In this document: positions 1 through 8,061 of the stretch, piece by piece
Layout: each line of letters starts with the position of its first letter
How positions within the stretch are numbered: the stretch's first letter is position 1
Assembly (NCBI GenBank): GCA_045576335.1
Contig: JAZNGH010000047.1
Span: forward strand, 69,200-133,199
Direction: 5' to 3'
DNA: 64,000 nucleotides
DNA from: Scatosoma sp045576335
Lineage (GTDB): Bacteria; Bacillota; Clostridia; Christensenellales; Borkfalkiaceae
Position numbers and translations under genes: made by a program
The notes under the pieces: model-generated
What the model was told of the DNA's origin: nothing
Seen by the model: only the letters and a program-made list of their open reading frames with translations
Databases searched by the model: none

Positions 1-1128
1 GAGTTTTCCTCGCGTTATAATAGCGAGCTGGCTCAAATCACCAAGCGCATATACGAGCTTGCAGGCGAGGAATTTAACGTAAATTCTACGCAGCAGCTGG
101 GTAAAATCTTGTTTGAAAAGCTGAAAATTGGGCACGGCGTTAAGAAGAATAAGGACAGCAAAAACTATAAAACGACGGCGGAAGAGCTTGAAAAATACGC
201 CGACGAATCGGAAATCGTAAGACAGCTTTTACGTTATCGAAAGGTGCAAAAAATCAATTCGACCTATATCGAAGGCTTTAAGCCTCTAATCGTAAAGGGA
301 AAAGTGCATACGACCTACAATCAATCCTTAACGGCAACGGGCAGATTGTCCAGTATGAATCCAAATCTGCAAAATATCCCCGTTCGAACGGAAGAGGGGC
401 GCGAGCTTCGCAAATTATTTATTGCAAGCGAAGGGAACGTCTTGATTGACGCCGATTATTCGCAAATAGAGCTTCGTTTATTGGCGCATTTTTCGGGGTG
501 TAAGGAGCTTATCAAAGCCTATTGCGAGGGCGGTGATATCCACGCACTCACGGCTTCACAAGTCTTCAATACGCCGTTAGAAAAGGTTACGCCACAGCTC
601 CGTCGTGCGGCAAAAGCCGTCAATTTCGGTATTATTTACGGCATTAGCGCATTTGGACTTTCAAACGATTTGAATATCGGCGCAAAACGCGCAAAGGAGT
701 ATATCGATAAATATTTCGAAACGTATTCCGACGTAAAAGAATATATGAATAAAAACGTGGAAACCGCAACGCGCGACGGCTTCGTAAAGACTTTGCTTGG
801 GCGTAGGCGCGTGATTAACGAGCTGAAAGCTTCTAATTATAACGTTCGCTCGTTCGGCGAACGTGCGGCAATGAATATGCCTTTGCAGGGTTCAAGCGCG
901 GATATTATTAAGATTGCAATGATTAACGTTGCTGAAAAATTAAAAACGGGCGGTTATAAAGCAACGCTCGTGTTGCAGGTCCACGACGAATTGATTATCG
1001 ATTGCCCCAAAGAGGAAGCAAAGGAAGTGGCGCAATTATTAAAAACGGAAATGGAGAATGCTGTTTCGTTGAGCGTTCCGCTTACCGTAGAGGTCGGCGT
1101 TGGGGATAACTGGTACGAAACAAAATAA
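1..1128 (+). CDS. polA: DNA polymerase I, C-terminal part (5' truncated by window)
   Basis: Family A DNA polymerase, which fills gaps in repair and Okazaki-fragment processing. Frame 1 is open from base 1, so the gene starts outside the window and about 375 residues of the polymerase domain are visible. Motif A (DYSQIELRLLAH, from about residue 152), motif B (RRAAKAVNFGIIYG, from 201) and motif C (VHDE, about 327-330) are intact, so the two catalytic aspartates and the O-helix Lys/Tyr are present. The N-terminal 5'-nuclease and exonuclease-like domains cannot be judged. coaE follows after 66 bp on the same strand. Confidence 0.97.
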   Translation, partial: EFSSRYNSELAQITKRIYELAGEEFNVNSTQQLGKILFEKLKIGHGVKKNKDSKNYKTTAEELEKYADESEIVRQLLRYRKVQKINSTYIEGFKPLIVKGKVHTTYNQSLTATGRLSSMNPNLQNIPVRTEEGRELRKLFIASEGNVLIDADYSQIELRLLAHFSGCKELIKAYCEGGDIHALTASQVFNTPLEKVTPQLRRAAKAVNFGIIYGISAFGLSNDLNIGAKRAKEYIDKYFETYSDVKEYMNKNVETATRDGFVKTLLGRRRVINELKASNYNVRSFGERAAMNMPLQGSSADIIKIAMINVAEKLKTGGYKATLVLQVHDELIIDCPKEEAKEVAQLLKTEMENAVSLSVPLTVEVGVGDNWYETK

Positions 1129-1129
1129 A

Positions 1130-1181
1130 GTTTCACGAATTTTGTTCCACGGATAATTTTATGAAACGTTTTTTGTGAAAC
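1130..1181. repeat. Inverted set of paired GTTTCAC/GTGAAAC repeats
   Basis: Between polA and coaE, GTTTCAC (1130-1136) and GTTCCAC (1144-1150) are followed on the opposite strand sense by ATGAAAC (1161-1167) and GTGAAAC (1175-1181). Within each pair the pitch is exactly 14 bp, and the two pairs face each other. The same pairing recurs at 1777-1797, 45158-45178 and 45240-45260. The heptamer is a half-site of the ParB site parS, but no full palindrome is present. Function unknown. Confidence 0.6.
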
Positions 1182-1194
1182 ACAAGGAGGTAGT

Positions 1195-1788
1195 ATGGGA
1201 AAGAGGATTGCCGTTACGGGTGGAATCGGAAGCGGAAAATCTACCGTCATGGAATTGTTAAAAAAATGCGGGTATCCCGTATTTTCCTGTGATGCTATAT
1301 ATAAAGAACTGCTTTTGGATAAGGCGTATATACAAAAGGTACAAGCATTGTTTCCTTTGGCAGTTACAGATGGAAAAATCGATACGGTATCGTTGAGCAA
1401 AATCGTGTTCAACAATGAAAAGGAGCGCGAAAAATTGAACGCGTTGGCACATCCTTTGATTATGCAAAAGCTTTATGCGGAAATGGATAACTGCACAAAC
1501 GATTTGGTTTTTGCGGAAGTACCTTTATTATTCGAGGGGGGATATGAAAATGATTTTGACGGCGTAATCGTCGTGATGCGAAATAAACACGCACGCATTG
1601 AAAGCATCTGTTTGAGAGATGGTATTTCTGAAAGTGAAGCCTTGCAAAAAATTGCCGCGCAATACGATTACGACGAGTATTTGCGTAAGCCGCAAGAAAA
1701 AAACACGTATATCCTGTTTAATTCTTCCTTGGAAAAATTAAATATTCAACTGAACGAAATCTTAAAGACGTTGAATGTGAAACAATAA
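1195..1788 (+). CDS. coaE: Dephospho-CoA kinase
   Basis: Catalyses the last step of coenzyme A synthesis, ATP-dependent phosphorylation of the ribose 3'-OH of dephospho-CoA. The 197-residue protein is the usual length. It opens with a P-loop (GGIGSGKST, about residues 8-16) and has the family's CDAIYKEL-like stretch after the first strand and an EVPLLFE segment near the middle. The ATG follows a strong AAGGAGG six bases upstream. It lies downstream of polA, a common clostridial arrangement, and is flanked on both sides by 14-bp-pitch GTGAAAC repeat pairs. Confidence 0.95.
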   Translation: MGKRIAVTGGIGSGKSTVMELLKKCGYPVFSCDAIYKELLLDKAYIQKVQALFPLAVTDGKIDTVSLSKIVFNNEKEREKLNALAHPLIMQKLYAEMDNCTNDLVFAEVPLLFEGGYENDFDGVIVVMRNKHARIESICLRDGISESEALQKIAAQYDYDEYLRKPQEKNTYILFNSSLEKLNIQLNEILKTLNVKQ

Positions 1789-1797
1789 TCGTGAAAC
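1777..1797 (+). repeat. GTGAAAC direct-repeat pair, 14-bp pitch
   Basis: GTGAAAC at 1777-1783 and again at 1791-1797, overlapping the last codons and stop of coaE. The sequence after each copy is also similar (AATA). Pitch and heptamer match the pairs upstream of coaE and around 45.2 kb. Confidence 0.6.
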
Positions 1798-1813
1798 AAT
1801 ATTGTTATGTCTT

Positions 1814-1866
1814 AAATACGGGGAATCCCCTTGCCTAAAAAATAGGGGATTTACCCGTATTTTTTG
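1814..1866 (+). terminator. Rho-independent terminator after coaE
   Basis: A long two-part stem: AATACGGG pairs with CCCGTATT and AATCCCCT with AGGGGATT. The A-rich loop is GCCTAAAAAAT-like, and the stem runs directly into TTTTTT. It ends the polA-coaE transcript. Confidence 0.85.
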
Positions 1867-1880
1867 CTTAATTTTAATAT

Positions 1881-1934
1881 TATGTCAAACATAGGTATTT
1901 TACTACGCAAAGCAATATAATTATGTGTGACATA
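1881..1934. promoter_or_regulatory. Two TATGTCANACATA palindromes (candidate operators)
   Basis: TATGTCAAACATA at 1881-1893, and TATGTGTGACATA at 1922-1934, which reads TATGTCACACATA on the other strand. A partial copy, TATGTCTTAAATA, lies at 1806-1818. The same 13-mer recurs upstream of dacF (23780-23792), and variants occur as a pair upstream of the YnbB-type gene (58048-58078). I do not recognise the regulator. Confidence 0.5.
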
Positions 1935-2048
1935 ATATAACTTCGTTGATTTTCGCTATTTTTTACCATTTTTTTTCTGATTTTGAGGGTGTTTCCATAA
2001 AAAACGTAAAATAAATTAAAAATTGTTAAAAATTTTTTCAAAATACCC

Positions 2049-2077
2049 TTGAATTTATTTAATTTTTGTAGTAAAAT
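2049..2077 (+). promoter_or_regulatory. Candidate sigma-A promoter for glgB
   Basis: TTGAAT (2049-2054), a 17-bp spacer and TAAAAT (2072-2077), giving a leader of about 45 nt before glgB. The surroundings are AT-rich, so chance matches are likely. Confidence 0.4.
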
Positions 2078-2128
2078 ATACATAATAGTTAGTGTAATAT
2101 ATTTTACAAGGTATTACGCGGAGGTTTT

Positions 2129-4021
2129 ATGAGCTTTTTTCAAACGGATATGCCATTGCATTTATTTCATCACGGTGAAAATTTCAAGACGTATGAACTG
2201 ATGGGGGCGCATCCCGCCGTTATGAATAAGAAGAGGGGCTTTGTGTTCAGAGTTTGGGCTCCGCGCGCAAAGAGCGTTTCCGTCGTGGGAACTTTTAATA
2301 ACTGGGACGAAAACGCGCATCTGATGCAAAGAATGATAGACGGAGAAACCTTCGAGCTTTTTATTCCTGCTCTTAAACAATACGATTCTTATAAATACTG
2401 CATAAAAACGTACGACGGCAGAACGCTGTATAAAGCCGACCCGTACGCTTTTCACGCCGAAACGCCTGACGTACAATCTGCAAATGCATCCAAGCTTTAC
2501 GATTTATCGGGCTTCAAATGGACGGATAAGGCATATTCGGACAAGCAAAAACGTATGAATATTTATGCGTCGCCCGTAAACGTTTACGAGGTCAATCTTC
2601 TTTCTTGGAAACGCCACGACAACGGCAATTATTATACCTATCGTGAGCTTGCCACAGATTTGGTTGATTACGTCGTAAAAATGGGCTATACGCACGTTGA
2701 GTTTATGCCCGTAACGGAACACCCCTTCGACGGCTCTTGGGGATATCAAGTGACGGGCTATTATGCCGTTACTTCGCGCCTCGGCGAACCAAAGGATTTT
2801 ATGTATCTTATCGACTGCTTCCACAAAGCGGGAATCGGCGTTATTTTAGACTGGGTACCCGCACATTTTCCCAAGGACGCATTCGGGTTATACGAATTTG
2901 ACGGCGAGCCGCTTTACGAAGCGTCGCAATGGGACCGTAAGGAAAATAAAGGCTGGGGGACGCGTCGCTTTGATTACGGCAGAAACGAAATTGTTTCCTT
3001 TTTGATTTCGAGCGCAATATTCTTCTTTGAATATTACCACGTAGACGGCTTACGCGTAGACGCCGTGGCTTCTATGCTGTATTTGGATTACGATAAAAAC
3101 CCAGGGGAATGGGTACCGAATATATACGGCGAGAACAAAAATTTGGAAGCGGTGGCGTTTTTACGCCGTTTGAACGAAGCCGTATTCTCCTTTTTCCCTT
3201 CCGCAATGATGATTGCAGAGGAATCTACCGCGTGGTCTATGGTGACCAAACCCACGAGTATGGGCGGACTCGGCTTCAATTTCAAATGGAATATGGGGTG
3301 GATGAACGACGTTCTCAAATATATCACCACCAACCCTTTATATCGTCGTTTCGAGCATAATAAGCTGACCTTTTCTATGATGTACGCGTTTTCCGAAAAC
3401 TACGTATTGCCTATTTCGCACGACGAAGTTGTGCACGGCAAGGGTTCTTTAATCGGAAAAATGCCGGGGAACTACGAGGAAAAATTCGCGGGCGTACGCT
3501 CGTTTCTCGCGTATATGATGTCGCACCCTGGTAAAAAGCTTAACTTTATGGGCACGGAATTCGGGCAATTCAAGGAATGGGCGTATAAAGAGGGCATAGA
3601 ATTTTTCTTGCGGGACTATCCCCAACATAAAAAGCTGTCGCAATGCGTTAAAGAATTGAATATGCTTTACAAAAACACACCCGCGCTTTATGAAATTGAA
3701 GATTCGTGGGAGGGTTTTGAGTGGCTTGCCCCTGACGATGGCGACCGCAATTTCCTTGCTTATCAGCGCAAGGATAAAGAGGGGAATATTATCGTCGTTA
3801 TGATTAATTTCTCGGGTTCTGATTATCTCGGCTATCGGCTTGGTTTACCCAAGGGCAAATATCAAATGATTTTCAACAGCGACGCGTTGCGCTTCGGCGG
3901 AAATGGTCAGGTCAAGAAATATATGTATACCACGACAAAATCGTATAGTCACGGAAAGGAATATTCGATACAATTCGATCTCCCCAAACTGACTTGCGTA
4001 TATTTGAAAAAAATCAATTAA
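2129..4021 (+). CDS. glgB: 1,4-alpha-glucan branching enzyme (GH13)
   Basis: Forms alpha-1,6 branches in glycogen by transferring cut alpha-1,4 chains. The 630-residue protein has an N-terminal CBM48-like beta domain (about 30-120), a GH13 barrel and a C-terminal beta domain. GH13 motifs are visible: DWVPAHF (about 241), GLRVDAV with the nucleophile Asp311, AEES with the acid/base Glu364, and SHDE with Asp432. The ATG at 2129 follows GCGGAGG at good spacing. It is the first gene of glgB-glgC-glgD-glgA-glgP, in the order of glycogen synthesis followed by degradation. Confidence 0.96.
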   Translation: MSFFQTDMPLHLFHHGENFKTYELMGAHPAVMNKKRGFVFRVWAPRAKSVSVVGTFNNWDENAHLMQRMIDGETFELFIPALKQYDSYKYCIKTYDGRTLYKADPYAFHAETPDVQSANASKLYDLSGFKWTDKAYSDKQKRMNIYASPVNVYEVNLLSWKRHDNGNYYTYRELATDLVDYVVKMGYTHVEFMPVTEHPFDGSWGYQVTGYYAVTSRLGEPKDFMYLIDCFHKAGIGVILDWVPAHFPKDAFGLYEFDGEPLYEASQWDRKENKGWGTRRFDYGRNEIVSFLISSAIFFFEYYHVDGLRVDAVASMLYLDYDKNPGEWVPNIYGENKNLEAVAFLRRLNEAVFSFFPSAMMIAEESTAWSMVTKPTSMGGLGFNFKWNMGWMNDVLKYITTNPLYRRFEHNKLTFSMMYAFSENYVLPISHDEVVHGKGSLIGKMPGNYEEKFAGVRSFLAYMMSHPGKKLNFMGTEFGQFKEWAYKEGIEFFLRDYPQHKKLSQCVKELNMLYKNTPALYEIEDSWEGFEWLAPDDGDRNFLAYQRKDKEGNIIVVMINFSGSDYLGYRLGLPKGKYQMIFNSDALRFGGNGQVKKYMYTTTKSYSHGKEYSIQFDLPKLTCVYLKKIN

Positions 4022-4037
4022 CCAAAGGGGGTTCTTT

Positions 4038-5231
4038 ATGCAAAGAAGGAAAGAATGTGTTGCAATGCTTTTGGCGGGCGGACAGGGTAGTAGACTGTAC
4101 GCGCTCACCACGAATATTGCGAAGCCGGCAGTTGCGTTCGGAGCGAAATACCGTATTATCGATTTCCCGCTCTCCAACTGCGTAAACTCGGGTATCGACA
4201 CCGTAGGCGTGCTCACGCAATATCAACCGCTCGTTTTGAACGAGTATATCGGAAACGGTCAGCCTTGGGATTTGGACAGAACGTACGGGGGCGTACATAT
4301 TCTGTCGCCGTATCAGGCAAAAACCAATTCCTCGTGGTATGAGGGCACGGCAAACGCAATCTATCAAAATCTTCATTTTATGAAAATGTACAATCCCGAA
4401 TACGTGCTCGTGCTTTCGGGTGACCACATTTACAAAATGGACTACGCGGCAATGTTAAAAGCACATAAGGCTACGGGTGCGGATTGCACAATTGCGGCAA
4501 TCAACGTACCGCTTTCCGAAGCCTCCCGTTTCGGTATTCTCAATACCAACCCCGACGGCTCGATTTATCAATTTGAAGAAAAACCCAAGCAACCGAAAAG
4601 CACTTTGGCTTCTATGGGTATCTACATTTTCAGCGCGGAAAAGCTGTTCAAATACTTGGAAGCAGACGACGCAAACCCCAATTCCTCCAAAGATTTCGGA
4701 AAAGACGTATTGCCTGCAATGTTAAACGCGGGCGAAAAAATGTTTTCCTATCAATTCGAGGGCTACTGGAAAGACGTGGGAACGATTGCATCCCTTTGGC
4801 AAGCAAATATGGACCTTCTTGGCGACGAGCCAGAATTTGATATCGGCGACAAGAGCTGGAAGATACATTCCCGTAATCCGCTTGCACCGCCCGAGCATAT
4901 CGGCGAACACGGTATCGTGAAAAACGCAATGGTCGCGCTCGGTTGTGAAATCAACGGCGTTGTAGAGAACAGTATTTTAGGTAGTAACGTAATCGTAGAA
5001 AAGGGCGCGATCGTAAAAGACGCGGTAGTGCTCGCAAACAGCGTAATTAAGGCGAACGCGAGCGTTTCCTATTCCATTATTGACGAAAACGTTACGGTTG
5101 GCAAAAACGCCGTTATCGGTGTTGAAAAAGACCCGAACGCGGAAATCGTAGTCCTTGGCAGAGATATCACCGTCGGCGACGGTGTCGTTGTAAGCGAAGG
5201 GCAAAAGCACGAAGCGGATATTTTGGCGTAA
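4038..5231 (+). CDS. glgC: Glucose-1-phosphate adenylyltransferase
   Basis: Makes ADP-glucose from glucose-1-phosphate and ATP, the committed step of bacterial glycogen synthesis. The 397-residue protein has the nucleotidyltransferase signature LLAGGQGSRL (residues 11-20) followed by KPAVAFGAKYRIIDFPLSNC, and DHIYKMDY, which supplies the metal-binding Asp. The C-terminal third is a left-handed beta-helix built of hexapeptide-like repeats. It begins 16 bp after glgB behind an AAAGGGGG ribosome-binding site. In Firmicutes this subunit works with the paralogue GlgD, encoded next. Confidence 0.96.
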   Translation: MQRRKECVAMLLAGGQGSRLYALTTNIAKPAVAFGAKYRIIDFPLSNCVNSGIDTVGVLTQYQPLVLNEYIGNGQPWDLDRTYGGVHILSPYQAKTNSSWYEGTANAIYQNLHFMKMYNPEYVLVLSGDHIYKMDYAAMLKAHKATGADCTIAAINVPLSEASRFGILNTNPDGSIYQFEEKPKQPKSTLASMGIYIFSAEKLFKYLEADDANPNSSKDFGKDVLPAMLNAGEKMFSYQFEGYWKDVGTIASLWQANMDLLGDEPEFDIGDKSWKIHSRNPLAPPEHIGEHGIVKNAMVALGCEINGVVENSILGSNVIVEKGAIVKDAVVLANSVIKANASVSYSIIDENVTVGKNAVIGVEKDPNAEIVVLGRDITVGDGVVVSEGQKHEADILA

Positions 5232-5245
5232 AGGAGGGAAAAATT

Positions 5246-6361
5246 ATGGCAGCATCTGCAATTGGTATCATCTTTTCAAATCTGCACGAAGAATGTGTAC
5301 CCGAGCTCGTTCGTAGAAGAACGATGGCTTCTATTCCTTTCGGCGGCAGATACCGCGTGATCGATTTCGTTTTGTCGAATATGGTCAATTCGGGGATCAC
5401 GACCGTAGGGCTTATGACAAGCAACAATTACCGCTCTTTAATCGACCATATCGGTAGCGGTAAAGATTGGGATTTAGCAAGAAAGGACGGGGGACTTATC
5501 CTCTTACCGCCCTTTTCCGAGAAACACGATAAGCTTTACACGACCCGTTTGGAAGCGTTGAATAGTGTAACGGGCTTTTTGAATCGCCGTAAAGAAAAAT
5601 ACGTCGTACTCACTGATTGCGACGGCGTAATGAAGCTGGACATTGCGGACGTAATCAATCAACACGAAAACAACAACGCCGACATCACGCTGGTAACGCA
5701 TTACGGAAAAGTGGGTAAACGCCCCGACTTTATGCTCGTTAACGCAAACGAAAACGGCCGCGTAAACGAAATCAAGCTTTCCCCGCACGTCAACGAAGGC
5801 ACGAAAGCGGATATCTTTATCAACGTAATGGTTATCAACCGTCAATTTTTACTTAATCTCGTTGAAGATTCCGTTACGCACGGTTTCAGCAGCTTTGAAA
5901 GCGATATTTTAATCAAACAGCTTGCAAGCTTAAAGATATACCGTTACGATTTCAAGGGCTATTACGCGGGCATTGACAGTATGGCAGCGTATTATAAGCA
6001 TAATATGGAGCTTTTGGACAAAGACGTTCGCGACGATTTATTCGGCGACAGAGATATATACACCAAGGTTCGCGATAGCGCGCCCTCCAAATACGGCGCA
6101 GAAGCCGTGGTGAAAAACTCGCTTATTTCCGACGGTTGTGAAATCGAGGGCGTCGTGGAAAATTCCATTCTCTTCCGCGGCGTGAAGGTTGGAAAAGGTG
6201 CGGTCGTTCGAAATTCTATCGTTATGCAGGATAACATTATCGGACAAAATACCGCTTTGGATTGCGTGATTACCGATAAAAACGTAGTGGTCAGCGACAG
6301 TAAAACGCTGGGCGGTTGCAGTACGCTTCCGTATTACATTCCAAAGGGAACGAGATTATAA
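5246..6361 (+). CDS. glgD: Glucose-1-phosphate adenylyltransferase-like subunit GlgD
   Basis: Regulatory or auxiliary paralogue of GlgC found in Firmicutes; the GlgC-GlgD heteromer is known to be more active than GlgC alone. The 371-residue protein keeps the RYRVIDFVLSNMVNSG segment and the C-terminal beta-helix. The GGQGSR pyrophosphorylase loop of GlgC is replaced by a divergent IIFSNLHEE stretch, so it is probably not catalytic by itself. It starts 14 bp after glgC with AAAGGAGGG upstream of the ATG. Confidence 0.94.
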   Translation: MAASAIGIIFSNLHEECVPELVRRRTMASIPFGGRYRVIDFVLSNMVNSGITTVGLMTSNNYRSLIDHIGSGKDWDLARKDGGLILLPPFSEKHDKLYTTRLEALNSVTGFLNRRKEKYVVLTDCDGVMKLDIADVINQHENNNADITLVTHYGKVGKRPDFMLVNANENGRVNEIKLSPHVNEGTKADIFINVMVINRQFLLNLVEDSVTHGFSSFESDILIKQLASLKIYRYDFKGYYAGIDSMAAYYKHNMELLDKDVRDDLFGDRDIYTKVRDSAPSKYGAEAVVKNSLISDGCEIEGVVENSILFRGVKVGKGAVVRNSIVMQDNIIGQNTALDCVITDKNVVVSDSKTLGGCSTLPYYIPKGTRL

Positions 6362-6373
6362 AGCGAATTACGC

Positions 6374-6403
6374 CGTATTCGCGCCAAAAAGCGCGCGAAT
6401 ACG
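6374..6403 (+). other. Strong GC-rich hairpin between glgD and glgA
   Basis: An 11-bp perfect stem, CGTATTCGCGC (6374-6384) with GCGCGAATACG (6393-6403), and an 8-base loop. It is followed by ACGTTTCC rather than a T-run, so it is not a clear terminator. Such intercistronic hairpins can protect upstream mRNA or attenuate downstream genes. It sits 33 bp before the glgA start. Confidence 0.6.
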
Positions 6404-6435
6404 ACGTTTCCAAGTGAGAGATAAGGAGAATAATT

Positions 6436-8004
6436 ATGGCAGAAAAAAAGACGATTAAAGCCACCTTAAAAGCGTCGGTACGCACGACGAACGAGAGAAA
6501 AACGATTGAAATTTTAGAAGATACGCGCACCGATTTCCCCGCCGTACAAAAGGGAGGGAACGACCTCAAAGTAATGGGCAAAAGAAAAATTTTATTCGTA
6601 GCATCCGAAGCAAGACCGTTTATTGCAACGGGTGGACTTGCCGACGTAATCGGCTCATTGCCGCAAGCTTTGGCTACGGACGCGGCGTACGATATTCGCG
6701 TCGTGTTGCCGCTCTATTCGGATATTAAACCCGACCAAAGACGTAAATTATCCTTTTTAGGGAATATTTACGTGCCGCTCGGCTGGCGAAATCAATATTG
6801 CGGCGTATTTACTTGTGAAGAAAACGGGATCACCTATTATTTTATCGACAACGAATATTATTTCAAACGTACGGGCTGTTACGGCTATTACGACGACGGA
6901 GAACGCTTTGCTTTTTTCTCGCGTAGCGTAATGGAAATATTGCCGTTTATAGGTTTTTATCCCGACGTTTTGCATTGCCACGATTGGCAGGCAGCCCTTG
7001 CCGCGATATACCTTAAAACCGTGTATCAGGACAAAGAGGAATACCGTGACATTCGGGTCTTGTTTACCATTCATAATATCGAATATCAGGGCAAATATTC
7101 CCTTGACCTTTTGGAGGAATTATTCGGTATCCCCGCGCGTTTCCGTCATTTGCTCGAATATGACGGCTGCTTGAATTTGATGAAGGGCGCAATCGAATGC
7201 AGCGAACGCTTTTCAACCGTCAGCCCCACGTACGCACAAGAGATTCAAACGGCGCAATACGCACACGGTTTGCAAGACATTATCCGTAAAAACGAGGGGA
7301 AGCTGACGGGTATACTCAACGGTATCGACGTCGCTTCGTATAACCCCGAAACGGATAAAGCCTTGTTTGCGAATTATTCGGCGGAGAATTTGGAAAATAA
7401 AGCCGTTTGTAAAGCGGAAATGCAAAAAATGCTGGGCTTGCCCGTAAAGGACGTACCCGTGATAGCAATGATTTCCCGCCTTGTTTCCCATAAAGGCTTG
7501 GAATTGGTCAAAACGGTGACGGAGGATATTCTCCACGAGGATATTCAATTCGTGCTTTTGGGCACGGGCGATTTTTCGTACGAGGAATACTTCAAGGACG
7601 TAGGCAGAAAATACGAAGGGAAAGCTTCGGTCAATATCGCGTTCAATAACGACCTTTCCAGAAAGATTTATTCGGGTGCGGATATTTTCCTTATGCCTTC
7701 CGTAAGCGAGCCTTGCGGACTTTCGCAAATGATTGCTTCCCGTTATGCAACCGTTCCCGTCGTGAGAGAAACGGGAGGACTGTTCGACAGCATAAAGCCT
7801 TACGGTACGGGCGGAAACGGTTTCACCTTCGCTTCTTGTAACCCGTACGATATGCTGTACGTTATTCACGAAGCAATCGACGCGTATAAAAACAAAGAGG
7901 CATGGAAAGCCTTAATGCAAAAGGCTGCAACCACCGATTTCTCGTGGCAGAAGTCGGCGGAGGATTACAAAAATCTTTACGACGTTACGTATAATAGAAT
8001 ATAA
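6436..8004 (+). CDS. glgA: Glycogen synthase (GT5), with N-terminal extension
   Basis: Elongates alpha-1,4-glucan from ADP-glucose. The GT5 domain begins near residue 47 (KRKILFVASEA), so the annotated protein (522 residues) carries about 46 extra, charged, low-complexity residues ahead of it. The start at 6436 is supported by AAGGAG eight bases upstream. An alternative ATG at residue 47 has only a poorly spaced GGGAGG. The usual KxGGL sugar-nucleotide loop reads ATGGL here, so the first Lys is missing. The C-terminal EPCGLSQMIASRY segment matches the family's catalytic Glu region. Confidence 0.94.
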   Translation: MAEKKTIKATLKASVRTTNERKTIEILEDTRTDFPAVQKGGNDLKVMGKRKILFVASEARPFIATGGLADVIGSLPQALATDAAYDIRVVLPLYSDIKPDQRRKLSFLGNIYVPLGWRNQYCGVFTCEENGITYYFIDNEYYFKRTGCYGYYDDGERFAFFSRSVMEILPFIGFYPDVLHCHDWQAALAAIYLKTVYQDKEEYRDIRVLFTIHNIEYQGKYSLDLLEELFGIPARFRHLLEYDGCLNLMKGAIECSERFSTVSPTYAQEIQTAQYAHGLQDIIRKNEGKLTGILNGIDVASYNPETDKALFANYSAENLENKAVCKAEMQKMLGLPVKDVPVIAMISRLVSHKGLELVKTVTEDILHEDIQFVLLGTGDFSYEEYFKDVGRKYEGKASVNIAFNNDLSRKIYSGADIFLMPSVSEPCGLSQMIASRYATVPVVRETGGLFDSIKPYGTGGNGFTFASCNPYDMLYVIHEAIDAYKNKEAWKALMQKAATTDFSWQKSAEDYKNLYDVTYNRI

Positions 8005-8061
8005 AACTTCAAAACGCAAACGTCTTTACGATTGGACAAAAATTTTTAGGAGAGATAGAAT

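Larger units (their letters stand above)
1867..2128. other. AT-rich intergenic region upstream of the glycogen operon
   Basis: With the preceding terminator this makes a 340-bp gap between coaE and glgB. It holds two copies of a 13-bp palindrome (1881-1934), a run of A/T-rich DNA with no convincing ORF, and a candidate promoter for glgB. A 67-codon reading frame on the minus strand (1880-2083) has low-complexity AT-driven composition and no ribosome-binding site that I can support. I see no riboswitch-like structure. Confidence 0.6.

Noticed and set aside
1130..1181. parS (ParB-binding) site
   Set aside because: The GTTTCAC/GTGAAAC heptamers are parS half-sites, but none are arranged as the contiguous 16-bp palindrome. 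They occur as direct pairs with a 14-bp pitch instead.
1880..2083. 67-codon minus-strand ORF upstream of glgB
   Set aside because: AT-driven low-complexity product with no supported ribosome-binding site, and it runs through the palindromes and the likely promoter.
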